Positions 1 through 7,760 of a stretch of 34,745 nucleotides of DNA are shown piece by piece. Under the pieces are notes generated by a model. It saw nothing but the letters and a program-made list of their open reading frames with translations, was not told the origin of the DNA and searched no databases. The position numbers were made by a program, and so were the translations under genes. This DNA comes from an uncultured Acetatifactor sp. Lineage in GTDB: Bacteria; Bacillota; Clostridia; Lachnospirales; Lachnospiraceae. Each line of letters opens with the position of its first letter. Position 1 is the stretch's first letter. Where the stretch lies: contig CAKSAM010000027.1 of NCBI GenBank assembly GCA_934436245.1, forward strand, positions 1 through 34,745, given 5' to 3'.

Positions 1-738
1 AAGGTATATGACTTTATCTGGGATGAATTCTGTGACTGGTACATTGAGATGGTAAAACCCCGTCTGTACAGCACCGACGATGCAGTCAGCCAGAATGCGG
101 CACTGTGGACTTTAAAGACTGTCCTGATCGACGCTCTGAAGCTGTTACATCCTTACATGCCGTTCATCACCGAGGAAATCTTCTGCACCATTCAGAATGA
201 AGAAGAGTCCATCATGATCAGCAAGTGGCCAGAGTACAGCGAAGATCGTGCATTCCCTGCAGAGGAGAAGGCTATCGAAACCATCAAGGAAGCTGTTCGT
301 GGTATCCGCAACATCCGTACCGAGATGAATGTGGCACCCAGCCGTAAGGCAAGTGTATACGTAGTCAGCGAAAATGACGAGATCCGCAAGATCTTTGAAG
401 AGGGTAAGCTGTTCTTCGCAAGCCTTGCTTATGCGAATGAGATCATGATCCAGGCTGACAAGACCGGCATCGCAGATGACGCGGTATCCGTAGTGATCCC
501 CGGCGCTACCCTGTACATTCCGTTTGCGGAGCTGGTAGACATCGCACAGGAGATCGAGCGACTGAAGAAGGAGCAGAAGAGACTGGAAGGCGAGCTGTCA
601 CGTTCTAAGGGAATGCTGTCCAACGAAAGATTCCTGTCCAAGGCTCCCGAAGCGAAGATCGCAGAGGAGAAGGAAAAGCTGGCAAAATACGAGCAGATGA
701 TGGAACAGGTGACAAAGCGCTTAGAACAGCTGGCATGA
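1..738 (+). CDS. valS: Valine--tRNA ligase, C-terminal part (5' truncated by window)
   Basis: This is the last 245 codons of a class I aminoacyl-tRNA synthetase that charges tRNA-Val in the cytoplasm; the reading frame is open from base 1, so the gene starts upstream of the window. The visible part is the all-helical anticodon-binding domain (LLHPYMPFITEEIF and RGIRNIRTEMNV are typical of ValRS) followed by the ValRS C-terminal coiled-coil tRNA-binding arm, roughly the last 70 residues, with heptad-like Leu/Glu/Lys spacing beginning at LVDIAQEIERLKKEQ. The HIGH and KMSKS motifs lie outside the window. folC follows after about 50 bp on the same strand, the valS-folC order common in Firmicutes. 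Identification is firm; the start cannot be seen. Confidence 0.96.
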   Translation, partial: KVYDFIWDEFCDWYIEMVKPRLYSTDDAVSQNAALWTLKTVLIDALKLLHPYMPFITEEIFCTIQNEEESIMISKWPEYSEDRAFPAEEKAIETIKEAVRGIRNIRTEMNVAPSRKASVYVVSENDEIRKIFEEGKLFFASLAYANEIMIQADKTGIADDAVSVVIPGATLYIPFAELVDIAQEIERLKKEQKRLEGELSRSKGMLSNERFLSKAPEAKIAEEKEKLAKYEQMMEQVTKRLEQLA

Positions 739-788
739 TCTGCAACGAAGCGTACAGAATAAGAAGAACGTAAAGCATAAGGGATACG

Positions 789-2195
789 ATGAGATTCGGT
801 AATGACATGATAACGTTTGAAGAAGCGGTGGCATATCTGAAGGATATGCCCCGCTTTACTGTTAAAAAAAATCCTGCGGACAGCAGGGATCTTAAATGGT
901 TTTTAAAAAAACTCGGAAATCCGGAGAAGGATCTGCGGATCATCCATGTGGCGGGCACCAATGGAAAAGGCTCTGTCTGTGCCTACATGAGTTCGATCCT
1001 GCAGGAAGCAGGCTATCGCACGGCCGTATTTACTTCACCTCATCTGGTGGATATGCGGGAGCGTTTTGCCGTGAACGGTGAAATGATCTCAGAGGAAGCT
1101 TTTTTACAGGCTTTTAGTGCGGTAGGGCATGCAGTGCGGGAGGCAAATTCCGATAACCCGGGAGTCTTGCTGCCGGGAGAAAAAGCTAACCCGGAATTTG
1201 TACTCAATTTTTATGAATATCTTTTCTGCATGGCATTACTCTGTTTTGCAGACGAAAAACCGGATTATTGCATCATTGAGACCGGCCTGGGCGGCAGACT
1301 GGATGCCACGAATTACGTGGACAATAAGCTTCTGACCGTCATCACGCGGATCAGTCTGGATCATGTACAGTACCTGGGAGATACCACGGCGAAGATCGCA
1401 GCGGAAAAAGCAGGGATCCTGCGCCCCGGGGTTCCCGTGGTGTACCTGGACGGGGATGCAGATGCCAGTGCGGTAATTTGCCGCAAAGCGTCAGAACTTG
1501 GTGCGATGCAGGTACCGGTGTCGAAAAAGGACTATACTTTCCTCGGATTTCGGAAGAAATACATTGATTTTTCCCTGCGCTCTGAGTATTATAATTATAT
1601 TAGTCTTACTTTGCATACCATTGCACGCTACCAGATGGAAAATGCGGCGTTGGCGGTGAGGGCTGTGGAAGTGCTGTTTCACAGTACGGACACGGAGAGT
1701 ACCGGCGGCAGATTGTGTGCCGGAGCCGGATACCCCACTGAAGAGGAGATCCGTCAGGGAATTCTTGGCTGCTTCTGGCAGGGACGGATGGAAGAAGTAC
1801 TTCCGGAAGTGTATGTGGATGGGGCTCATAATGATGATGGTATCCGGGCATTTCTGGATACTGTGAAGCAGGATGGCTGCACCGGAGACAGGAGGCTGTT
1901 ATTTGGCGTGGCTGCGGATAAGGATTGCCGGCACATGATACAACGGGTGATCACATCGGGATTGTTCGGACATATTGCGTTTACCCATATGCGGACAGCA
2001 AGGTCAGCTTCTCTGGAGGAACTTCGGGAGTTATTGAAGGCTTATCCGGAACATCATTTTACTATGTATACAGAAGCGGATACAGCATTGCGCAAAGAGC
2101 TTCAAAGCAGACAGCCCGGAGAGAGGCTGTACATTGCCGGAAGTCTGTATCTTGTCGGGGAAATAAAGGAGTCTTTGGACCATGATCAATTTTGA
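789..2195 (+). CDS. folC: Bifunctional folylpolyglutamate synthase/dihydrofolate synthase
   Basis: FolC adds glutamates to folates (and in many bacteria joins dihydropteroate to glutamate) in the cytoplasm, using ATP. The 468-residue product has the usual family length. The Mur-ligase-type P-loop HVAGTNGKGSV lies near residue 57, followed by TSPHLVDMRERF and the motif ETGLGGRLDATN. The C-terminal ligase domain contains EVYVDGAHNDDGIRAFL. The start at 789 has AAGGG five bases upstream; ATG 807 gives the family-typical beginning MITFEEAVAYL but has a poorer ribosome site, so the first six residues are uncertain. The last 14 bases overlap the next small ORF, which implies translational coupling. 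A slight oddity is a longer loop around residues 115-135 and 295-315 than in the B. subtilis protein, judged from memory. Confidence 0.95.
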   Translation: MRFGNDMITFEEAVAYLKDMPRFTVKKNPADSRDLKWFLKKLGNPEKDLRIIHVAGTNGKGSVCAYMSSILQEAGYRTAVFTSPHLVDMRERFAVNGEMISEEAFLQAFSAVGHAVREANSDNPGVLLPGEKANPEFVLNFYEYLFCMALLCFADEKPDYCIIETGLGGRLDATNYVDNKLLTVITRISLDHVQYLGDTTAKIAAEKAGILRPGVPVVYLDGDADASAVICRKASELGAMQVPVSKKDYTFLGFRKKYIDFSLRSEYYNYISLTLHTIARYQMENAALAVRAVEVLFHSTDTESTGGRLCAGAGYPTEEEIRQGILGCFWQGRMEEVLPEVYVDGAHNDDGIRAFLDTVKQDGCTGDRRLLFGVAADKDCRHMIQRVITSGLFGHIAFTHMRTARSASLEELRELLKAYPEHHFTMYTEADTALRKELQSRQPGERLYIAGSLYLVGEIKESLDHDQF

Positions 2196-2331
2196 AGAAG
2201 AACTGAAAAAATTTCATCCCAGTCTGGAAGTAGAGGACGCTGAGGAAGCCATCTATAATCAGGATCTGACTGATGCGGCTGATCTGTTGGTGAAAATGAT
2301 AAAAGAATCCGAAGAAAAAGAAGAGAAATAA
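2182..2331 (+). CDS. Small acidic protein of unknown function (49 aa)
   Basis: This 49-codon ORF starts inside the end of folC (14-bp overlap, different frame) and ends 11 bp before the TPR-protein gene. It begins MINFEEELKKFHPSLEV and ends in a Lys/Glu-rich tail. It is strongly acidic, appears helical and has no Cys, signal peptide or membrane segment. AAGGAG about 10 bases upstream of the ATG is a usable ribosome site within folC. The tight packing between two real genes and the non-random composition (Glu-rich, in phase with a good Shine-Dalgarno) support a genuine gene. I do not recognise the family, and no function can be given beyond co-transcription with folC. Confidence 0.7.
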   Translation: MINFEEELKKFHPSLEVEDAEEAIYNQDLTDAADLLVKMIKESEEKEEK

Positions 2332-2342
2332 GGAGGGAGAGC

Positions 2343-3758
2343 ATGTTTTGTTATAACTGCGGCTGCCATCTGTCAGAGCATGATTTCTGTACATCCTGCG
2401 GAGCAGATGTATCCCTCTACAAAAAGATCATGTGCATGTCTAACCGTTTCTACAATGACGGTTTGGAGAAAGCAGGAGTACGGGATCTTACGGGTGCGAT
2501 CAACAGCTTACGGCAGAGCCTGAAATTCAACAAAAATAATATCGAAGCCAGAAACCTGTTAGGACTGGTATATTTTGAGACCGGAGAGGTCGTGGCGGCA
2601 CTGAGCGAATGGGTCATCAGCAAAAATATGCGGCCTGAGAAAAACATTGCGGACGATTATATCAATATGCTGCAGTCCAATGCGGCCCGCCTGGATGCCA
2701 TTAACCAGACGATCAAAAAATATAATCAGGCACTGGTCTATTGCAATCAGGACAGTAAGGATCTGGCCATTATCCAGTTGAAAAAAGTGCTTTCCCTGAA
2801 CCCGAAGTTCATACGGGCACATCAGTTACTGGCACTGCTTTATATGGACAGTGAACAGTGGGACAGAGCAGAGAGAGAACTGCGTAAGTGTATGGATATC
2901 GACCGCAATAATACACAGACCCTGCGTTATCTGAAGGAAGTAGAGATGCAGTTAGCTCCGGATGAGAACAGCAAACAGCCCGGCAGGCGCAAGAAGGATG
3001 ATGCGGTCCGTTACCAGAGTGACAACGAGATTATCATTCAGCCTCTGAATGTAAAGGAACAGAAGAGTGCCGGAATTTCTTCCCTGATCAATATTGCTAT
3101 TGGTCTGGTCATCGGTCTGGCTGTGATGTATTTTCTGGTAGTTCCGGCAGCAGTATCCAATGCCAATAATGAAGCACAGAAGACGATTACAGATATCGGT
3201 AATCAGCTGGATACCAAGACATCACGGATTCAGGAGCTGGAGACACAGCTGGCGGCACTCCAGTCAGAAAATGATACGCTGAACCAGGAACTGCAGGGCT
3301 ATGTGGGAACGGATGGTACCTTACAGACCATTGACAGTCTGCTGGCGGCAGCTACCACCTATCTGGAGACGCAGGATATCACACAGACAGCAGCAAATCT
3401 GGAAAATATTTCATCCTCTGTGAATGTTGACGAGACATCAGAGGCATTCCAGAAGCTTTATAAGACCCTGCTTGGACTGATAGGACCGCAAATGTCTGCC
3501 CAGTATTACGAAACAGGTTATAATGCATACCGCAGTGAAGATTATGCAACAGCCATTGAAAATCTGTCAAAAGCGGTAATTTATGACGAGACCAATAAGG
3601 ATGCATGGCTGAGCCTCGGAAATTCTTACCGCAAGAGTGATGACCCCCAGAATGCGATTACTACTTATGATAAAATTATAGAGCTGTTCCCGGATACGGA
3701 GACAGCCAGAAGTGCTCAGAGATATCGTTCCCAACTGGCAGAAAATACAGCCCAGTAG
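2343..3758 (+). CDS. Zinc-ribbon/TPR membrane protein
   Basis: This is a 471-residue protein of modular build. Residues 3-19 form a zinc-ribbon-like CxxC...CxxC motif (C3, C6, C16, C19). Residues about 35-200 are TPR-like helical repeats (LLGLVYFETGEVVAAL; LLALLYMDSEQWDRAEREL). A single membrane helix lies near 246-270 (INIAIGLVIGLAVMYFLVV). It is followed by a short coiled coil (about 290-320, rich in Gln/Glu/Leu) and a second TPR group near 385-470 (YNAYRSEDYATAIENLSKA; SLGNSYRKSDDPQNAI). The topology suggests a cytoplasmic zinc ribbon and TPR domain, with an extracytoplasmic TPR domain after the membrane helix. The ATG is preceded by AGGAGGGAG. Its partner and role are unknown; TPRs imply protein-protein contacts. 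It ends the valS-folC transcription unit just before a strong terminator. Confidence 0.85.
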   Translation: MFCYNCGCHLSEHDFCTSCGADVSLYKKIMCMSNRFYNDGLEKAGVRDLTGAINSLRQSLKFNKNNIEARNLLGLVYFETGEVVAALSEWVISKNMRPEKNIADDYINMLQSNAARLDAINQTIKKYNQALVYCNQDSKDLAIIQLKKVLSLNPKFIRAHQLLALLYMDSEQWDRAERELRKCMDIDRNNTQTLRYLKEVEMQLAPDENSKQPGRRKKDDAVRYQSDNEIIIQPLNVKEQKSAGISSLINIAIGLVIGLAVMYFLVVPAAVSNANNEAQKTITDIGNQLDTKTSRIQELETQLAALQSENDTLNQELQGYVGTDGTLQTIDSLLAAATTYLETQDITQTAANLENISSSVNVDETSEAFQKLYKTLLGLIGPQMSAQYYETGYNAYRSEDYATAIENLSKAVIYDETNKDAWLSLGNSYRKSDDPQNAITTYDKIIELFPDTETARSAQRYRSQLAENTAQ

Positions 3759-3801
3759 GAACAGACACGATACTATCAGACAACAGAACATGACACACGA
3801 A

Positions 3802-3835
3802 AGAGAACTTGCGAAAGGCGCAGGTTCTCTTTTTT
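3802..3835 (+). terminator. Rho-independent terminator after the TPR gene
   Basis: A 12-bp stem (AGAGAACTTGCG pairing with CGCAGGTTCTCT, with one G-U pair) has a 5-nt loop, AAAGG, and is followed by an uninterrupted T run. It separates the folC group from the spoIIA operon. Confidence 0.92.
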
Positions 3836-3888
3836 AAATTAAAAAAATAGTTGCAAAAAGGCTGGAAAACAGCGGAATGTGAGGAAAT

Positions 3889-4197
3889 ATGGAAGATTTT
3901 CAGGTTATTGACAATTGTCTGATGGTCCGTATGCCGGAGGAAGTGGATCATCATAAGGCATCTTATATCAGCGAGGGAGCAGACAGACTTCTGGTAGGGG
4001 AAAATGTAGAAAATATTGTATTTGATTTTGAGGATACGAGGTTCATGGATTCTTCCGGAATCGGAATTATCATGGGGCGGTATCGCAAGATTTCCTGCTT
4101 CGGTGGACATGTCTATGCAATTCATGCGGACAGGCAGATTCAGAGAATTTTCCGAATGTCCGGGCTGTGTAAGGTCGTTGAAATTTTACCCAGATAA
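3889..4197 (+). CDS. spoIIAA: Anti-sigma F factor antagonist (STAS domain)
   Basis: SpoIIAA is the anti-anti-sigma factor. Once dephosphorylated by SpoIIE it binds SpoIIAB and frees sigma-F in the forespore. The 102-residue product is a single STAS domain of normal family length. The conserved phosphorylation segment FMDSSGIGIIMGRYR is present, with the serine pair at 55-56. The start at 3889 has GTGAGGA a few bases upstream. The usual partners spoIIAB and sigF follow in the canonical order, which makes the assignment firm. A 93-bp gap before spoIIAB is unusual, because these genes commonly abut or overlap. I saw no convincing sigma-H promoter between the upstream terminator and this gene. 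Confidence 0.96.
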   Translation: MEDFQVIDNCLMVRMPEEVDHHKASYISEGADRLLVGENVENIVFDFEDTRFMDSSGIGIIMGRYRKISCFGGHVYAIHADRQIQRIFRMSGLCKVVEILPR

Positions 4198-4290
4198 GTA
4201 GAAACGTAGAAAAACCATGTCAAATATGAAAGAAATCATGCAAAAAATAATGAAAAATAGTGCATATGTAGGCGCAGAAATGAGGAAAAA

Positions 4291-4833
4291 ATGATAGCAG
4301 AACGGGAAAAAGAGCAATTGAAAGAAGGAACAGCCAGAAACCGGAATGAAATGGAGATTGTATTTGATGCCATCTCCTGCAACGAAAGCTTTGCCAGAGT
4401 GGCGGTAGCAGCATTTATCACGCATCTGAATCCGACCCTGGAGGAATTATCGGATATTAAGACAGCGGTATCGGAAGCTGTGACCAATGCGATCATCCAT
4501 GGATACGGGAATCTGGCAGGCTATGGCAGACATGGGGAAAAGATTCCGTCTTATCAGGTGGTACATCCCGGAAAAGTCCGGCTGCGCTGTATTCTGGAGG
4601 ACGATATGCTGTTTGTCGAAGTGGCAGATCATGGAAAAGGTATAGAAGATGTAACAAAGGCAATGGAACCGTTATATACGACCAGACCGGAACTGGAGCG
4701 GTCAGGCATGGGTTTTGCATTTATGGAAGCCTTCATGGATGAGCTGGAGGTGAAAAGTACACCCGGTAGGGGCACCTGCGTACATATGTGGAAAAAGATG
4801 CGTTGCGGAGACTGGATCGGAAAAGAGGACTGA
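4291..4833 (+). CDS. spoIIAB: Anti-sigma F factor, serine-protein kinase
   Basis: SpoIIAB is a GHKL-fold kinase that holds sigma-F inactive in the predivisional cell and phosphorylates SpoIIAA. The visible motifs are the N box (SEAVTNAIIHGY), the G1 box (DHGKGI) and the G2 region (GMGFAFMEAF). At 180 residues it is longer than the roughly 146-residue B. subtilis protein. There are about 20 extra N-terminal residues before MEIVFDA, and an insertion of some 18 residues straight after the N box (NLAGYGRHGEKIPSYQVVHP), which would sit at the ATP-lid side. The start is chosen on GAGG 5-8 bases upstream; ATG 4351 would give the classical N-terminus. It is four bp from sigF, so the pair is probably translationally linked. 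Confidence 0.95.
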   Translation: MIAEREKEQLKEGTARNRNEMEIVFDAISCNESFARVAVAAFITHLNPTLEELSDIKTAVSEAVTNAIIHGYGNLAGYGRHGEKIPSYQVVHPGKVRLRCILEDDMLFVEVADHGKGIEDVTKAMEPLYTTRPELERSGMGFAFMEAFMDELEVKSTPGRGTCVHMWKKMRCGDWIGKED

Positions 4834-4836
4834 GGC

Positions 4837-5604
4837 ATGGAAGAAGTATCAGTACTGATCAAAAGATCACAGAGCGGAGATAAAGAGGCAAGAGAAGTAC
4901 TGATCGAGAAAAATCTGGGGCTGGTACATCATATCGTAAAAAGATTTCTGGGAAGAGGCTATGATCCGGAAGACCTTTTTCAGATCGGTGTGATCGGCCT
5001 GATGAAAGCAATTGATAAATTTGATCTGCGGATGGAGGTGAAATTTTCCACCTATGCAGTGCCGATGATCACAGGAGAAATCAAACGGTTTTTACGGGAT
5101 GACGGATTGCTGAAAGTATCGCGTACCATAAAAGAAGATGGATTGAAGGTCAGACTTGCCAGACAGAGCCTGCAGAGCAGACTGCACAGAGAACCGACAT
5201 TACAGGAACTGGCACAAGAATCCAGGCTGGATTATGAAGAAATTATTCTGGCAATGGAGGCCGGTGCGGAAGTGGAATCGCTATACAGCAGCAGTGGGCA
5301 GGAGGATGGCAGCGAACTGTGTCTTGTCGACCGGGTGGTGGCAGCAGCCCAGGGGTGCGTAGGAGCCAGCATGGGCAGCAGCGTGGCCATAGAAAATGAT
5401 GTGGAAAAGGACAGGCTGTTGGATCATATGTTGCTGACCCAGCTGTTGGATGAACTTCCGGATCGTGACAGGAAGCTAATCCATATGCGCTATTTTCAAA
5501 ATAAAACCCAGGTGGAAATCGCAGACATTCTGGGAATCAGTCAGGTACAGGTCAGCCGGCTGGAAAAAAAGATACTGCACCGGATGCGGGAATTGGCAGG
5601 GTGA
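4837..5604 (+). CDS. sigF: RNA polymerase sigma-F factor
   Basis: Sigma-F is the first forespore-specific sigma factor. The 255 residues show region 2 (NLGLVHHIVKRFLGRGYDPEDLFQIG, KFSTYAVPMITGEIKRFLRDDG), region 3 (about residues 105-150), and region 4 with the helix-turn-helix (QVEIADILGISQVQVSRLEKKIL). A low-complexity Ser/Gly/Ala stretch around residues 150-190, between regions 3 and 4, is longer than I would expect for this family. The gene lies four bp behind spoIIAB in the standard operon order, and the product of that gene is its direct inhibitor. No clear intrinsic terminator follows. Confidence 0.96.
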   Translation: MEEVSVLIKRSQSGDKEAREVLIEKNLGLVHHIVKRFLGRGYDPEDLFQIGVIGLMKAIDKFDLRMEVKFSTYAVPMITGEIKRFLRDDGLLKVSRTIKEDGLKVRLARQSLQSRLHREPTLQELAQESRLDYEEIILAMEAGAEVESLYSSSGQEDGSELCLVDRVVAAAQGCVGASMGSSVAIENDVEKDRLLDHMLLTQLLDELPDRDRKLIHMRYFQNKTQVEIADILGISQVQVSRLEKKILHRMRELAG

Positions 5605-5757
5605 GTATTAAGAATTCATAAACATAAATTTTCCTCTTCCTTTCCGTTTCGAATTCGATTATATTATAGTAAGACAATACATTAACAGGTGATTTTATTG
5701 TTCAGTGTGCTGTATAGTGATAATAAGACAGTATGGAAAAGGAGAGCAGGGGTACTT

Positions 5758-6903
5758 ATGAAGAAAGAAAACGGAAACGGCCGCATCAGTGAAGACCGTC
5801 TGAACAGAGCGAATAAACGTAAGAAAAATAATACGATAGCATCTATTCTGGTGATGACCGGATGTCTTATCGTCCTGGTGCTGGTGACTTATGTGGCAGG
5901 AATTTTGTATTCCTGGATCGACAGCAGGTTCCAGGATAATGCCAATGATCTGGCGGCAGCAGCGGAGGCAGGAAGCCAGGTGGAGGAAAGCACCCAGGAA
6001 GTGGTGAAAACCTATACGCAGGAGGAAGTGGATGCACTGGTGGCGGAAGCAAGACAGCAGGCGGAAGACGAAGAGGAGAACAAGATCCTGACAGGAATCC
6101 GTGACGGTCTGACCTCTGGAACCACCATGGTGGAGACTCTGCGCCCTTATTATCCTGATGAACTGGTTGTGGTGAGCAACGGAACCTTTAATTTTGTACC
6201 TATCCGTGATGATCTGCAGAAAAATGATTATGTATTGGAGAACCTGAATATTCTGGAGGACGGAGAAGTGCAATACCTGCAGGACGGTCAGGTAGTATCC
6301 CACAAGGGAATTGATGTCTCCAAGCATCAGGGCAATATCGACTGGGCGAAAGTATCCGCAGATGGCGTAGAATTTGCTTTTATCCGTGTGGGCCTCAGAG
6401 GATACGGTACCGAAGGGAAACTTGTGGAAGACGAGTATTTCGAACAGAATGTCAAGGGAGCTTTGCAGGCAGGAATTAAAGTAGGTGTTTATTTCTATTC
6501 ACAGGCTACTACTGATGCGGAGCTTCAGGAAGAGGCGGCACTGGTGTTGGAGAAGATCAAGCCTTACAACATTGAACTCCCTGTAGTATATGATGTAGAA
6601 AAAGTAAGCGGCGGCAAGGGCCGCGCCAATAGCCTGAGTGTGGAGGAGAGAACCCACCTTACTGCATTGTTCTGCCAGATCATCCAGGATGCCGGATATA
6701 AGCCCATGATCTACCACAACATGGAGATGGGCACTTTGATGCTAGACCTGGGACAGCTGGAACAGTATGATAAGTGGTTCGCTTACTATAATGATGATCT
6801 GTATTATCCGTATGCCTATAAGGTTTGGCAGTATACCGAAAAAGGTGCTGTGGACGGCATCAATGAGGAAGTGGATCTGAATATCTGGTTTGGGGATTTC
6901 TAA
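5758..6903 (+). CDS. Membrane-anchored GH25 lysozyme (muramidase)
   Basis: GH25 enzymes cleave the MurNAc-GlcNAc bond of peptidoglycan. From ATG 5758 the product has 381 residues: a Lys/Arg-rich N-terminus, one uncleaved-looking membrane helix (about 27-50, ILVMTGCLIVLVLVTYVAGIL), an acidic helical linker, and a C-terminal GH25 domain of about 200 residues. It begins GIDVSKHQGNIDWAKV, carries the catalytic-type VVYDVEK, and ends VDLNIWFGDF. ATG 5758 is preferred because AGGGG lies five bases upstream; the GTG at 5689 in the same frame has a weak site. Its position between sigF and spoVAB suggests, but does not prove, a role in sporulation wall remodelling. A possible sigma-A-like promoter (TTTCCG, 18 bp, TATAGT, 5641-5670) precedes it with low confidence. 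A 6-bp hairpin without a T run at 6912-6927 follows. Confidence 0.93.
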   Translation: MKKENGNGRISEDRLNRANKRKKNNTIASILVMTGCLIVLVLVTYVAGILYSWIDSRFQDNANDLAAAAEAGSQVEESTQEVVKTYTQEEVDALVAEARQQAEDEEENKILTGIRDGLTSGTTMVETLRPYYPDELVVVSNGTFNFVPIRDDLQKNDYVLENLNILEDGEVQYLQDGQVVSHKGIDVSKHQGNIDWAKVSADGVEFAFIRVGLRGYGTEGKLVEDEYFEQNVKGALQAGIKVGVYFYSQATTDAELQEEAALVLEKIKPYNIELPVVYDVEKVSGGKGRANSLSVEERTHLTALFCQIIQDAGYKPMIYHNMEMGTLMLDLGQLEQYDKWFAYYNDDLYYPYAYKVWQYTEKGAVDGINEEVDLNIWFGDF

Positions 6904-6949
6904 AAGGATTTAGCAGAATGGTCTGCTGACAATAAAGGTTAAAAGCATC

Positions 6950-7102
6950 ATGCATTACGTGATAGGGGATATCCATAATGACCTGAAAAAATTAAATTGC
7001 ATTTTGAAGCAGATCCATATTACGGCAGAGGATGAACGGGAGGAAGACAAAGGAGCAGTTTTATGCTTCTTAGAACCCTTCCTTCTTGCGAACCAGTCTT
7101 AA
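6950..7102 (+). pseudogene. 5' remnant of a metallophosphoesterase gene
   Basis: The frame opens MHYVIGDIHNDLKKL, the classic start of a calcineurin-like metallophosphoesterase: a beta strand, then the GDxH metal motif, followed by CILKQIHITAEDE. In intact relatives the next segment should be the LGDxVDRG motif. Here the similarity stops near base 7034, and the frame runs 16 meaningless codons into the antisense 3' end of the thioesterase gene before a stop. Only about 28 residues look real, against more than 200 in the family. This looks like a gene whose 3' part was deleted. It has AAAGG about 11 bases upstream of the ATG. It could still be transcribed as a short ORF. Confidence 0.7.
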
Positions 7103-7588
7103 CTCTCTTCTCTTAATGGCATTATCCCACTCCATGCGTTCTCCGTCATTCTCCAGAATGAGACCGGGAACGGGGGTGGGTTTTCCATTATCCCCCATGG
7201 CTACCATGACAAAATAGGCGCGGTTGATGGGATGTCTGGTGCCGTCCGGTTCCTCGCGGTAAGTGTCTACACGGACTTCCATGGAGGTATGTCCTACATG
7301 GGTGACTTTGCCGATCAGCACGATGATATCGTTCAGATAAGCACCGGATTTGAAATACAGATTGTCGATGGCTACTGTGGTGGCATCTCTGCCGCAGTGT
7401 CTTCTGGCGGTAGCACCGGCCACTTCATCAATCCATTCCAGAAGCCTTCCGCCGAACAGCCGTCCGAAGCCATTGATATCGGGGTGGATGACCACGTGGA
7501 GCTGATGGGTCTCAGAGTCGGAGACCTTTTTTGGGGGAAGTGTATCTGCTTTCATTTCTACATTTTGTGCAGCATCTGTTGAACTCAT
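7070..7588 (-). CDS. Acyl-CoA thioesterase, hotdog fold (YciA/BACH type)
   Basis: This family hydrolyses acyl-CoA to free acid and CoA in the cytoplasm. The 172-residue product is one hotdog domain with the family signatures VVIHPDINGFGRLFGGRLLEW and IDEVAGATARRHCG; the Asn-Gly-FGRLFGG segment and following Asp/Glu are the characteristic active-site region. VTHVGHTSMEV and NRAYFVMVAM are also conserved. About 30 N-terminal residues (MSSTDAAQNVEMKADTLPPK) precede the domain and appear disordered; an internal Met could be the true start. It is transcribed against its sporulation neighbours, and its 3' end overlaps the phosphoesterase remnant, so it may have arrived by the rearrangement that broke that gene. 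Substrate chain length cannot be read from sequence. Confidence 0.9.
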   Translation of the reverse strand: MSSTDAAQNVEMKADTLPPKKVSDSETHQLHVVIHPDINGFGRLFGGRLLEWIDEVAGATARRHCGRDATTVAIDNLYFKSGAYLNDIIVLIGKVTHVGHTSMEVRVDTYREEPDGTRHPINRAYFVMVAMGDNGKPTPVPGLILENDGERMEWDNAIKRRELRLVRKKEGF

Positions 7589-7674
7589 ATCTTAAAACCT
7601 CACATTTTATTTTCTAAAAAACAATCTGATTGTCTATTCTCTTTCACAAGAAGAAAACGAAAGTCTTTAAATGT

Positions 7675-7703
7675 AGTATAGCACAATATTAAAAAAAAGA
7701 CCA
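7675..7703 (-). promoter_or_regulatory. Sigma-A promoter of the thioesterase gene
   Basis: On the minus strand, TGGTCT and TATACT are 17 bp apart, and the -10 is preceded by TGC (extended -10). It lies about 90 bp upstream of the thioesterase start. The -35 is weak, so recognition would lean on the extended -10. Confidence 0.5.
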
Positions 7704-7706
7704 TCT

Positions 7707-7735
7707 GCATATGGTTTTACTTTTGGGGTATTCTA
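7707..7735 (+). promoter_or_regulatory. Sigma-G/sigma-F-like promoter of spoVAB-spoVAA
   Basis: GCATA at 7707-7711, a 17-bp spacer and TATTCTA at 7729-7735 match the forespore consensus GHATR-N17/18-CATWHTA at all but one position. Transcription would begin near 7741, just downstream of ATG 7740, which makes that ATG unusable and favours TTG 7761. In B. subtilis the spoVA operon is transcribed by sigma-G. Confidence 0.5.
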
Positions 7736-7760
7736 TTTCATGGGAAGGGAGAGGAATCGG

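Noticed and set aside
3836..3888. Sigma-H or Spo0A box upstream of spoIIAA
   Set aside because: I looked for the sigma-H pattern and 0A box; the only GGAAT lies too near the start codon for a promoter.
4217..4294. 25-codon ORF ending with ATGA overlap at the spoIIAB start
   Set aside because: The ATGA overlap hints at coupling, but its own start has no ribosome site and the peptide is low complexity (Lys/Met rich).
7691..7720. Hairpin ACCAT/ATGGT with a T run on the minus strand
   Set aside because: It resembles a terminator for minus-strand transcription, but no minus-strand gene ends there, and the sequence is accounted for by two overlapping promoters.
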